Source: Candidatus Cloacimonadota bacterium (lineage in GTDB: Bacteria > Cloacimonadota > Cloacimonadia > Cloacimonadales > Cloacimonadaceae). Taken from it: 26,800 nt of DNA. The notes below the pieces were generated by a model. That model saw only the letters and a list, made by a program, of their open reading frames with translations, did not search any database and had not been told where the DNA came from. A program made the translations under genes and the position numbers. The stretch is from contig JALNXT010000001.1 in the NCBI GenBank assembly GCA_023230245.1, forward strand, positions 1-26,800, given 5' to 3'. Below, piece after piece: positions 1-6,426 of the stretch; within the stretch, counting starts at the first letter, position 1, and each line of letters opens with the position of its first letter.

Positions 1-210
1 GCTAATTGTATAACCGACAATAAATACACAACTCATTAGTCCGCCATAGAAAGTATCTATAAATTGTGCACTTATTCCAAAAAAACAAATATGAGTCGCA
101 TAAACTATACCCATTAAAAGATAAGCAATTCTAACTAATTTATTATTATTTGCAGTTTTTCGAGTGTTATCAACATTAATTTTTATTTCTTCGCTATCGG
201 TTTTTTTCAT
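1..210 (-). CDS. Partial small membrane protein, N-terminal 70 residues
   Basis: Reading leftward from an ATG at 208-210, an open frame runs off the window edge without a stop, giving the first 70 residues. It starts MKKTDSEEIKINVDN, a charged cytoplasmic-looking stretch. Two hydrophobic segments follow, at about residues 31-52 (LVRIAYLLMGIVYATH and onward) and 57-70, which look like membrane helices. An AAAGGATG ribosome site sits about 8 bases upstream, and a good promoter lies at 244-271, so the gene has its own transcription unit. It is more AT-rich than the phage genes. I do not recognise the family. Lying beyond the recombinase terminator and the short repeats, it is probably host or neighbouring-element DNA rather than phage. 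Confidence 0.7.
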   Translation of the reverse strand, partial: MKKTDSEEIKINVDNTRKTANNNKLVRIAYLLMGIVYATHICFFGISAQFIDTFYGGLMSCVFIVGYTIS

Positions 211-243
211 AAATACATCCTTTATAGTTAATCGCTAATTTAA

Positions 244-271
244 ATATTAACATATTTTAAAAAATTTGTAA
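244..271 (-). promoter_or_regulatory. Promoter of the left-edge membrane protein gene
   Basis: On the minus strand a -35-like TTACAA (266-271) is followed after 16 bases by TAATAT (244-249), preceded by TG as in an extended -10. It is about 35 bases upstream of the start codon at 210, within AT-rich DNA. Confidence 0.5.
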
Positions 272-307
272 TTCTTTATGGAACTGCACAACAAATTTGA
301 TACAATT

Positions 308-381
308 TGCACCCCCTAGCATATAAAGCGTTTAACGAGTGCACCCCCTACCCCATATCCGTTTAACGAGTGCACCCCCTA
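308..381. repeat. Short direct repeats GTTTAACGAGTGCACCCCCT at the left edge
   Basis: Two identical 21-base copies of GTTTAACGAGTGCACCCCCT plus A lie at 330-350 and 361-381. A partial third copy, TGCACCCCCT, is at 308-317. Spacing is 31-32 bases, about three helical turns. Serial repeats of this type can be recombinase or regulator binding sites, or the end of an insertion sequence (IS21-family ends carry multiple repeats). No transposase is visible, so the choice is open. They lie between the phage operon terminator and the flanking gene. Confidence 0.65.
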
Positions 382-396
382 TTTTTCTTTAGAAAT

Positions 397-430
397 AAAA
401 ACCCCGGTTAATGAAAGAAACCAGGGTTTT
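397..430 (-). terminator. Intrinsic terminator of the recombinase operon
   Basis: AAAACCC at 397-403 pairs with GGGTTTT at 424-430, with an inner GGTT/AACC extension. On the minus strand the stem is followed by a T-rich tract (TTTTTATTTCT). It ends the leftward SymE-to-recombinase operon about 130 bases after the last stop codon. The T run also present on the plus side could allow some rightward termination. Confidence 0.75.
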
Positions 431-434
431 GAAG

Positions 435-482
435 TGAATCGTTATGATTAACGTGCCACGATTCATTATGTTGTTTGGCACG
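435..482. repeat. Two overlapping inverted repeats just past the recombinase gene
   Basis: TGAATCGT (435-442) pairs with ACGATTCA (458-465), and CGTGCCA (452-458) pairs with TGGCACG (476-482). Both are perfect and they overlap at base 458, so the two hairpins are mutually exclusive. Large serine integrases usually have their phage attachment site directly beside the integrase gene, in an imperfect inverted-repeat setting. This is therefore the best position for a prophage end, but no core sequence can be fixed without the other end. Confidence 0.4.
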
Positions 483-562
483 GCGCCACCTCATTGATGA
501 TGGCAATCGGATAAAAGGTCGATCCGAAACCGCTATAGTCGGTTGTTGAAAGTATAACAAAC

Positions 563-2155
563 TTATCTACCGATTTCCTCAATTATTGACAGGCCATTGT
601 AAAATTTAAATTCAATAGTTCCATCAGCATGCACCAAGGCTTCATCAACTGATGAATTCCATAGTGCCTGGTTCCAGCATCCGATATTCTTATTGTCTTT
701 TTCAAGACATTTTTTGAAATCAGCAACTGACTGGGCTTTTACTGTTCTTTTTGTCTTCTCGTTTGCAAGTTCGGCAATTCTGCTTTTTATAGAGTCAAAC
801 TTCTTACACAGGACATTGTATTTCTTTTCATACTCTTCCTGTGACTGTGCCTTTGAGGCATTCTCATTGACCATTTGGCTCGCTTTCTCCGCAACGATAT
901 CAAGATCGGCACTTAGTTCTCTCACCTCATCATCAATGGCCTTTGTGTCCTTCAGATCCTTAATGATCATGTCACAAGTTTCAGAAGCGGCTGTTCTGTT
1001 CTCGCCGATCAAATCATAGGCCTTCATGAATGCGCGTTCTATCTGCTCCTCAGTAAGATGAGGGGTTTTGCATTTTGATTTTCCCTTATTGAATTTGCTG
1101 TCGCACTGGTATATTACCTTTCGATATTCGGATGTCGAATGCCAGACTTTTGCCCCATAGACTCCTCCACACGAGGCGCATCTGACTTTACCCTGGAATT
1201 TATTAGAGGTGTTGTGATACGTCGGAAGTGCTGCTCGTTTAGAGAATTCAAGCTGCACCGCCTCCCAGTCTTCAGCGCTTATTATCGCCGGATGACTGTT
1301 ATGAACATAGTACTGTGGGACTTCGCCATTGTTCTTCTTCAGTTTTTTCTGGAGGAAGTCCACCGTGAAGCTCTTTTGAAGTAAAGCATCACCTTTGTAT
1401 TTCTCATTCTTTAGGATTGATATGACGGTTGATTGCCTCCATTTGTCCTTTCTCATCGGAGACTTTATCCCGGTCTCCTCAAGATGTCTGCAAATAGACA
1501 CCGGGGTTTCGCCACTGATGAAATACGAATAGATGCTTCTCACGGTATTTGCTTCCGATTCCACAATCTCGATCTTTCCGTTTTCATTTTTTCGGTACCC
1601 GAGAAAATTCTTGAAGGCAAGATGAACCTTCCCATCGCTGAACGACTTTCTCTGTCCCCATGTGACGTTTTCGGATATCGACCTCGATTCCTCCTGAGCA
1701 AGCGATGACATGATTGTTATGAGAAGCTCTCCTTTGGAATCCATCGTGTAGATGTTTTCCTTTTCAAAATAGCACTCTACGCCTTTTTCCTTGAGCTTTC
1801 TTATCGTTATCAGACTATCAACAGTGTTTCTGGCAAATCTAGATACGGATTTCGTTACGATTAGGTCTATCTTTCCAGCGAGGGCATCTTTAATCATTTC
1901 ATTGAATCCCACTCTCTTTTTGGTGTTGAGTGCGGATATTCCTTCATCTGTATACACTTTGACGAAGCTCCATTCAGGATTGGCCTGAATCTTCTTTGTG
2001 TAATAGTCGATCTGCGCCGAATAAGATGTGAATTGCTCATCGCTGTCAGTGGAAACCCTGGCGTATCCTGCAACCCTTCTTTTAAGTCCTGATGAAGATA
2101 TCAGCTGATGTGTAGAAGGATTCACCCTCGATGGTATGATCGTTACTTTTGGCAT
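563..2155 (-). CDS. Large serine recombinase (site-specific integrase), second of two
   Basis: A 530-residue large serine recombinase. The N-terminal resolvase domain contains GYARVSTDSD with predicted nucleophile Ser35, the conserved FARNTVDSL segment, and QEESRSISENV before the long E helix. A recombinase domain follows at about residues 170-300 (GYRKNENGK; WRQSTVISILKNEKYKGD). A zinc ribbon (CASCGG, then YQCDSKFNKGKSKC) lies near residues 325-365, and a coiled coil, typical of integrases in this class, at about 400-470. Length is normal. The ATG overlaps the end of the upstream recombinase gene by 13 bases, so the two are translationally coupled. Its position at the end of the phage beside a terminator fits prophage integrase. 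Which of the pair integrates cannot be told from sequence. Confidence 0.93.
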   Translation of the reverse strand: MPKVTIIPSRVNPSTHQLISSSGLKRRVAGYARVSTDSDEQFTSYSAQIDYYTKKIQANPEWSFVKVYTDEGISALNTKKRVGFNEMIKDALAGKIDLIVTKSVSRFARNTVDSLITIRKLKEKGVECYFEKENIYTMDSKGELLITIMSSLAQEESRSISENVTWGQRKSFSDGKVHLAFKNFLGYRKNENGKIEIVESEANTVRSIYSYFISGETPVSICRHLEETGIKSPMRKDKWRQSTVISILKNEKYKGDALLQKSFTVDFLQKKLKKNNGEVPQYYVHNSHPAIISAEDWEAVQLEFSKRAALPTYHNTSNKFQGKVRCASCGGVYGAKVWHSTSEYRKVIYQCDSKFNKGKSKCKTPHLTEEQIERAFMKAYDLIGENRTAASETCDMIIKDLKDTKAIDDEVRELSADLDIVAEKASQMVNENASKAQSQEEYEKKYNVLCKKFDSIKSRIAELANEKTKRTVKAQSVADFKKCLEKDNKNIGCWNQALWNSSVDEALVHADGTIEFKFYNGLSIIEEIGR

Positions 2156-3459
2156 AATTTCTCCTCCTTTTTCTTCGTGGATCTCTTCCTTGCCTTTTCC
2201 TTCATATCGTCAGTCCATGATAAAGACCTGGATTTATAGGACCATCTGAATTCATGTTTAGTTCCATCAGTTAACTCAAATACCAGCAGATTATCCTGAT
2301 GGACCATTATTTGTTTCACCTTTGCTTTGAATATAGTTTTATCGAAACCTTCTGTCTGGAAGATTTCATTGAATCCATCAAGGATCGCCTCTTCCGGCAC
2401 GTTCTTTGATGAGCAGTATGATTTACCTTTCGATAAGTATCGTGTGCAACCCCACACTGACTTCCCGTGGGTCTTTTTCCTGATATAACTCCATCCGCAA
2501 GTGGCACATCTGACTTTTCCCTTGAATTGGTTTCCGTCACTTTGCCTACTTGGGAGGTTTTTGAATATCTCAGCCCTCCTTTTCAATTCTTTTTGGGCCA
2601 AGATAAAAGTTTCCTTTGAAACGATGGCCTCATGGCTGTTCTCGACCAAATACTGAGGCAATATCCCATTATTTTTATATGAATGTTTATCCAGATAGTT
2701 CTTTCGGTACGTTTTCTGCAAGAGAAGGTCGCCAGTATACATGCCGTTGTTAAGGATCGTGTTTATGCTCGACTTTGCCCACACAGTATTCTCAAACCTC
2801 GTTTTTCTGCCTAAATCAGTCATTCTCTGGGCTATTTTCTGTATTCCAAGACCATCAAGAAACAAACTGAATATCAGCCTAATTGTCTCGGCTTCAGTAG
2901 GTTCAATCACAAGCTTTCCTCCCTTGAGCCTATAGCCAAGGAAAGTAACGCTCCAAGCCTTCCCTTCTTCAAAATTCTTTTTTATCCTCCATTTCATGTT
3001 CTCGCTCACTGACTTTGCTTCTTCCTGTGCAAAGCCTGCAAGAATTGAAATCATGAGCTCTCCGTCACCGCTTAAGGCATGAATATTCTGTTCCTCAAAA
3101 AAGACATCAATGCCCAGCTGTTTTAATTCCCTTACCGTTTCTAGTAATACTATTGTGTTTCTAGCAAACCTTGATATCGACTTGGTTAGAATCAAATCAA
3201 TTTTATGAGCCTTGCAATCGTCTATCATTCTATTGAAATTCTCTCGGTTGGCCTTCGTTCCGGAGATTGCCTCATCAGCGTATACACCTACGAATTCCCA
3301 ACCATCACGCACTTGGATCATATTGCTGTAATAGCTCACTTGGTATGAAAGCGAATGAAGCATTGCATCTTTTCCTGATGAAACACGTGCATAGGCTGCA
3401 ACTCTCGTTTTTCTTTTAAGTTCAGGAAGCGCCTGAATCTTCACAATTTTTGTATCCAA
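2143..3459 (-). CDS. Large serine recombinase, first of two in tandem
   Basis: A 438-residue large serine recombinase starting at a TTG codon, chosen because AGGAGG lies 8 bases upstream and no better ATG precedes the conserved AAYARVSSGK motif. Ser27 is the predicted nucleophile, and SRFARNT (96-102) and QEEAKSVSENMKWR (145-158) are the other catalytic-domain landmarks. The recombinase domain runs to about residue 300. The zinc ribbon has Cys318, Cys321, Cys338 and Cys349. The C-terminal coiled coil is much shorter than in its neighbour, and the protein ends in a very basic tail (KARKRSTKKKEEK). It is only distantly similar to the second recombinase, so the pair is not a recent duplication. 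Tandem serine recombinases can act jointly or divide integration and excision; that is inference here. Confidence 0.93.
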   Translation of the reverse strand: MDTKIVKIQALPELKRKTRVAAYARVSSGKDAMLHSLSYQVSYYSNMIQVRDGWEFVGVYADEAISGTKANRENFNRMIDDCKAHKIDLILTKSISRFARNTIVLLETVRELKQLGIDVFFEEQNIHALSGDGELMISILAGFAQEEAKSVSENMKWRIKKNFEEGKAWSVTFLGYRLKGGKLVIEPTEAETIRLIFSLFLDGLGIQKIAQRMTDLGRKTRFENTVWAKSSINTILNNGMYTGDLLLQKTYRKNYLDKHSYKNNGILPQYLVENSHEAIVSKETFILAQKELKRRAEIFKNLPSRQSDGNQFKGKVRCATCGWSYIRKKTHGKSVWGCTRYLSKGKSYCSSKNVPEEAILDGFNEIFQTEGFDKTIFKAKVKQIMVHQDNLLVFELTDGTKHEFRWSYKSRSLSWTDDMKEKARKRSTKKKEEKLCQK

Positions 3460-3492
3460 TTTATCGTCCTCCTTTCATTCATATACATCACT

Positions 3493-3681
3493 CTAAAAGG
3501 AGGTTATATCAAGTTGTGTTTTCCTATAAATGCTATTGAGTTTGAAGCCATATTTTAAAGCCAATTCACGTTCATATTTTGAGTAGTCTCTTTCATTCAA
3601 AATGCTCGCGTTTATGAGGCTTTTAAGCGTGTTTATCCCAATGAGATATCTCTCATAATTGAGCTGTTTATCTTTGTCCAT
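3493..3681 (-). CDS. Small SHOCT-like protein of the recombinase operon
   Basis: A 62-residue protein beginning MDKDKQLNYERYLIGINT. A longer in-frame extension exists, but this ATG (3679-3681) has AAGGCGG just upstream and overlaps the previous gene's end by 14 bases, the pattern of the whole operon. The middle (LINASILNERDYSKYERELA) matches the style of short C-terminal SHOCT domains, in which a helix, a turn and an acidic/aromatic helix form an oligomerisation or nucleic-acid-binding hairpin. Such small proteins often precede phage serine recombinases in Bacillota. A role as recombination accessory factor is a guess from position only. Confidence 0.7.
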   Translation of the reverse strand: MDKDKQLNYERYLIGINTLKSLINASILNERDYSKYERELALKYGFKLNSIYRKTQLDITSF

Positions 3682-4063
3682 CGTCAGCCGCCTTGCTCTT
3701 ATAGCGAGCGTTGATATAGCACTCATGAGAACAGTACCTTTGATCTTTATGGGAATAGGAAACAAACTCCTTGCCGCAACAAGCGCAAACAAACTTTTTG
3801 TCGCTTGCTTTCTCTATGTTTTTTCTTCTTTTGTTCCACCATTCGTTCCTGCATTTATCACAGCAAAAAACCTTCTTATGGCTAGAAGGATTCGCTATTT
3901 CCATTCCACAATTCTTGCAATGAGCTGCTTCTGTGTTTTCAGAGGCAACCCTTCGCAGGGTGGATTTGACCGTATTTAAAGAAATGCCTAGTTCCTTGCT
4001 TATCTTTTTTGCTCCATAGCCCTTAGACCTGAGGTCATATATCTGTTCTTTGATTTCCGGCAT
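3668..4063 (-). CDS. Helix-turn-helix plus double zinc-ribbon DNA-binding protein
   Basis: A 131-residue protein. Residues 1-40 form a sigma-region-4-like or resolvase-like helix-turn-helix (IYDLRSKGYGAKKISKELG, then SLNTVKSTLRR). Two cysteine-rich units follow: CKNCGME with FCCDKCRNEWW, and CACCGKEF with RYCSHECYINARYK. Each carries a CxxC...CxxxC arrangement that should bind zinc. The start ATG has GGAGG at good distance. It sits between the SymE-like gene and the recombinases in one operon, so it probably regulates them or helps recombination. An excisionase-like role is possible but unproven. Confidence 0.8.
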   Translation of the reverse strand: MPEIKEQIYDLRSKGYGAKKISKELGISLNTVKSTLRRVASENTEAAHCKNCGMEIANPSSHKKVFCCDKCRNEWWNKRRKNIEKASDKKFVCACCGKEFVSYSHKDQRYCSHECYINARYKSKAADDGQR

Positions 4064-4185
4064 AGACGTTCCTCCTGAAGATGCCCTTCAAGAGTTAAAG
4101 AACAGCGAGAGCAAAAATGAGTAAAAAGGCCTTTAAGAAGCAGCCCCTTTGGAATTCTTATGGAACTAAGGCGATAAACCTAGTC

Positions 4186-4455
4186 TTATTTCAGCTCGTC
4201 AATAGCCTTAGATATTTTCTTCCTTTGACTTTCGCTCAACCCGCTGATTTTCTCTTCGAGCGATTCCTTTGATGCTGATTCCGGAGCTGTCGTTTTTGTC
4301 AAAGCAATTTTGTCTCCTTCGCAGACGACTTCCACATATTCGCCGCTTGTGAATCCAGCTTCCTTCAGCCACTTGCCTTTTAAGATGATGGTCGGTACCT
4401 GCGTATAGTTCCCTCCGCCCATAGACTGCTCGTAGATTTTTAGTTTTCTAGACAT
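4186..4455 (-). CDS. SymE/AbrB-fold protein
   Basis: An 89-residue protein. Residues 3-53 match the SymE family pattern: SRKLKIYEQS, then VPTIILKGKWLKEAGF, then GEYVEVVCEGDKIALTK. This is a swapped-hairpin AbrB-like fold. In E. coli SymE is an SOS-induced, RNA-associated or nucleoid-condensing toxin held down by the antisense RNA SymR. The family is common in Bacillota phages, where toxicity has not been shown generally. The C-terminal 30 residues are a charged helix (EEKISGLSESQRKKISKAID) absent from short SymE proteins. It is first in the recombinase operon, with a strong promoter and a palindrome in its leader. An AbrB-type autorepressor is an alternative. I see no convincing antisense promoter. 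Confidence 0.75.
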   Translation of the reverse strand: MSRKLKIYEQSMGGGNYTQVPTIILKGKWLKEAGFTSGEYVEVVCEGDKIALTKTTAPESASKESLEEKISGLSESQRKKISKAIDELK

Positions 4456-4488
4456 ATTGTAATTATCTCCTTTTAAAAAAGTGTTCCT

Positions 4489-4502
4489 CTATATACATAT
4501 AG
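4489..4502. promoter_or_regulatory. Palindrome CTATATACATATAG, candidate operator
   Basis: A 6-bp perfect inverted repeat (CTATAT/ATATAG) with a 2-base centre lies in the leader between the SymE operon promoter and its ribosome site, about 40 bases downstream of the -10. The placement suits repression, for example autoregulation by the SymE/AbrB-fold protein or the HTH protein. Confidence 0.4.
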
Positions 4503-4539
4503 GGACTTAAAGATGGTTTTTTACTAAAACTTTTCAATA

Positions 4540-4548
4540 ATTATAACA
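4540..4548 (-). promoter_or_regulatory. Extended -10 promoter of the SymE-recombinase operon
   Basis: On the minus strand TGTTATAAT matches the consensus extended -10 exactly. There is no good -35 at 17 bases, where the T tract of the preceding terminator lies, as expected for an extended -10 promoter. It starts an operon of five genes ending at the 397-430 terminator, separate from the structural operon. Confidence 0.65.
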
Positions 4549-4557
4549 TGGAGGCAT

Positions 4558-4600
4558 AAAAAAAGACCTCCCACAAGGCAATAAGCCAAGCAAGAGGTCT
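4558..4600 (-). terminator. Intrinsic terminator of the late structural/lysis operon
   Basis: AGACCTC (4564-4570) pairs with GAGGTCT (4594-4600), with an inner GGC/GCC stem. On the minus strand it is followed by an uninterrupted run of T. It begins 7 bases after the holin stop codon, so it ends the long terminase-to-holin transcript. Confidence 0.9.
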
Positions 4601-4606
4601 AAATTA

Positions 4607-4987
4607 TTAAGCATTCTTCAATGTATCAATTGTCGATTCAACCTGAGTGCTGATCCATGCATCAAGGTCACCATAGTTTTTCTTGATGTAATCAATAAGC
4701 TCGGTGCCAAGCTGAGATTTGATGATTACTGTAGCCTTATTCAATGCGGTCTTTTGGGCTTCAGCGTCAAAGTCTCCGCTTTTCTTAAGCGAATCGACGT
4801 AGGTCTGAAACACAGACTTTACTGCACTAAGCACTATCTCAGATGCCTTAGACAAAAAAGCGGCCGCCTTCTCGTCTTTGATCTTGGTTCCTATCCATTG
4901 GATTAGTTTTGTCCCAAGCAAGCTGATAAGCGGTACTATTACCGCCGTGACAACGATACTGATGATATTTAACAAAATGTCATTCAT
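4607..4987 (-). CDS. Phage holin, LLH-like
   Basis: A 126-residue protein with one strong N-terminal membrane helix (residues 4-24, LLNIISIVVTAVIVPLISLL), then a long amphipathic helical region rich in Lys and Ala (KDEKAAAFLSKASEIVLSAV) and an acidic C-terminus. This is the plan of the phage_LLH holin family of Lactobacillus and other Bacillota phages. It would make lethal membrane lesions at the end of infection. It overlaps the preceding membrane protein gene by 8 bases and is the last gene before the operon terminator. No endolysin lies beside it, which is unusual. Confidence 0.82.
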   Translation of the reverse strand: MNDILLNIISIVVTAVIVPLISLLGTKLIQWIGTKIKDEKAAAFLSKASEIVLSAVKSVFQTYVDSLKKSGDFDAEAQKTALNKATVIIKSQLGTELIDYIKKNYGDLDAWISTQVESTIDTLKNA

Positions 4988-5288
4988 GTTTTTTTCCTCC
5001 CTTTATATGTATGTTCTGGTCTTCTATGTGGTTGTTGACTTTCTCTTCGACCAATATGAGCCTTGCATGGAGGTCGTCATATTTGGCCTGAAGTTTATCT
5101 AGCGTCTTTTCTATTCTGTCTATCGAAGATTTTATGTATCCGACGTCTGAGAGAAGGACACCTTCGCTTTTTCCGTCTTTCTTCTCGTCTGCCTTTGAGC
5201 CCTTGTGAAAGGCAAGATAGGCAAAGAGAATACTCGACAATGTACCAAGCACGCTGATTATGGTCAGGACTATTTCAATTTCAGACAT
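4980..5288 (-). CDS. Membrane-anchored coiled-coil protein of the lysis region
   Basis: A 102-residue protein: an N-terminal transmembrane helix (about residues 5-27, IVLTIISVLGTLSSILFAYL), a Lys/Asp-rich linker, then a coiled coil (SSIDRIEKTLDKLQAKYDD and onward to about residue 85) and a His-rich tail. The arrangement resembles XhlA-type or holin-like accessory proteins placed just before the holin in Bacillota phages. It overlaps the genes on both sides by 8 bases, indicating translational coupling. A role in lysis is inferred from position and topology. Confidence 0.72.
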   Translation of the reverse strand: MSEIEIVLTIISVLGTLSSILFAYLAFHKGSKADEKKDGKSEGVLLSDVGYIKSSIDRIEKTLDKLQAKYDDLHARLILVEEKVNNHIEDQNIHIKGGKKHE

Positions 5289-5970
5289 GGTTGAGTTCCT
5301 CCTTTACTTTTCTGATGTATTCAAGATATGTTCCTATGTTTTCCCTGTAGATCTTTTTCCCGATTGCTCCGTCGTAGTTCCATTTGAAAGTTATCATCTC
5401 TTCTTTGAAGCTATCAGGTATTTCCGTACAGAATTTGCCTGTTTTCTTATAGTCTTCAAGCTGGCCGCGGATCCTGATGATGTGATAGAAACGTTTGAGG
5501 GGCTCTTCGGTGTCAACATACAGGAACATGAAATACTCATAGACTGCTTCAAGGTATTTTCCCAGCGATTTCGTGATGTCATAGTTCACGAATTGCTCAT
5601 AGTCCTTGACATACTCCTTATTCATATAGATAAGCAATGAATCGATGTTACACATGTCATCAATGAAGATTTTGTTATAGCCGCACATGCTTTCGTCAAC
5701 ATACTGTCTTTTCATCATGAAATCCCTTCCGTAAATGAAGAGATCAAAGTCGCCGCATGATGTGTGGATATACCCGTTAAATCCGTCAACGAACACGTTG
5801 ATATCGATATCGGACTTCCCATCCTCGTAGCAGTCATAGGCAAGAGAGCCGCCAAAGTACATAAACATGATCTTGTAGGTTCTCAGGGCATTTGAAACAA
5901 CGTTATATATGTATTCTTTGGAGAACCTGCCGAGTACCACATCTCTCTTCTGCCTCATGTCCTTAATCAT
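5281..5970 (-). CDS. Nucleotidyltransferase-fold protein between tail and holin genes
   Basis: A 229-residue protein with the signature of the DNA polymerase beta/MNT nucleotidyltransferase superfamily: FGGSLAYDCY (GGS at 40-42), then GKSDIDINVF (metal-binding Asp54 and Asp56), then GDFDLFIYG with a third acidic pair (Asp74/Asp76). The C-terminal 130 residues are helical with many aromatic residues (YLEAVYEYFMFLY). Start chosen at 5970 because GAGG lies about 9 bases upstream, giving the 8-base ATGATTAA overlap with the previous gene; an ATG at 5979 is possible. The catalytic residues seem intact. Relatives include MNT/AbiEii-type toxins and enzymes that add nucleotides to RNA or proteins. 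It lies where an endolysin would often be. A cargo gene is likely; the substrate is unknown. Confidence 0.75.
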   Translation of the reverse strand: MIKDMRQKRDVVLGRFSKEYIYNVVSNALRTYKIMFMYFGGSLAYDCYEDGKSDIDINVFVDGFNGYIHTSCGDFDLFIYGRDFMMKRQYVDESMCGYNKIFIDDMCNIDSLLIYMNKEYVKDYEQFVNYDITKSLGKYLEAVYEYFMFLYVDTEEPLKRFYHIIRIRGQLEDYKKTGKFCTEIPDSFKEEMITFKWNYDGAIGKKIYRENIGTYLEYIRKVKEELNHV

Positions 5971-6244
5971 CTTCAGCATCCTCGAATCCTTCTATATTCT
6001 CCTTGAGCCAGGAGTAAGAGGCACTGAACGAGTTTCCACCAACAAATTTCTCGTAATCCTCCGGAGGGACAGTTATATCTATCGAATCTATGAATTCAAA
6101 GCCTGCATCGCGTTTTTCCTTTGAAATGTATGAGGCAACACATATCGTCACTTCTTTGCTTATTGCATTGATTGAGACACACGTGACCCTGTGATATGAA
6201 GCCGCGATGCCATAAGTCGAATCAAGATTTTTAATTAATGCCAT
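5963..6244 (-). CDS. Conserved phage protein of the tail-fibre region
   Basis: A 93-residue protein starting MALIKNLDSTYGIAASYHRV, with alternating beta-rich segments (VTICVASYISKEKRDAG; DSIDITVPPEDYEKF) and an acidic end. Proteins of this sort follow tail-fibre genes in many Bacillota phages, but no function is known to me. It has GGAGGAAAAAC before the ATG, and its stop overlaps the start of the nucleotidyltransferase gene, so it is expressed with the tail genes. A small structural or baseplate accessory protein is the simplest reading. Confidence 0.75.
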   Translation of the reverse strand: MALIKNLDSTYGIAASYHRVTCVSINAISKEVTICVASYISKEKRDAGFEFIDSIDITVPPEDYEKFVGGNSFSASYSWLKENIEGFEDAEDD

Positions 6245-6255
6245 GTTTTTCCTCC

Positions 6256-6426
6256 TTAGGCTGTGCTGTTGGCAGCTCCGGTATCTGTGCTGTTGATGCA
6301 GATTACCTTCGATGCGGTACGGATATAGACTTTATGGTTGTAATAGTCGATCGCCATCTCACCTATCCTTGTGAGATTGCTGGTCGTAGGGGCCTTTGTC
6401 CCTCTTTTAATAACGATTGTCGACAT
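6256..6426 (-). CDS. Small appendage protein like a tail-fibre N-terminal domain
   Basis: A 56-residue protein, MSTIVIKRGTKAPTTSNL onward, with IGEMAIDYYNHKVYIRT in the middle. The pattern (xIxIKRGT, then GEMAID, then KVYI) is the Mtd/tail-fibre N-terminal attachment motif. The same plan opens the longer upstream protein (MATIQIKRKT, then GEPLIDLNGKNLYI). The ATG overlaps the previous stop as TAATG, and GGAGG lies 9 bases upstream, so it is a genuine coupled gene. It may cap or extend the baseplate, or be the stripped attachment domain of a lost fibre. Confidence 0.82.
   Translation of the reverse strand: MSTIVIKRGTKAPTTSNLTRIGEMAIDYYNHKVYIRTASKVICINSTDTGAANSTA

Noticed and set aside
308..381. 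CRISPR array
   Set aside because: Only two to three short repeats with about 10-base spacers and no cas genes.
400..562. Open frame LLYFQQPTIAVSDRPF on the minus strand after the recombinase
   Set aside because: About 50 codons with no ATG start or ribosome site, running into the terminator; probably chance.
3682..3792. Upstream extension of the SHOCT-like gene to 3792
   Set aside because: It overlaps the zinc-ribbon coding region of the previous gene in another frame and has no ribosome site; the ATG at 3681 is well placed.
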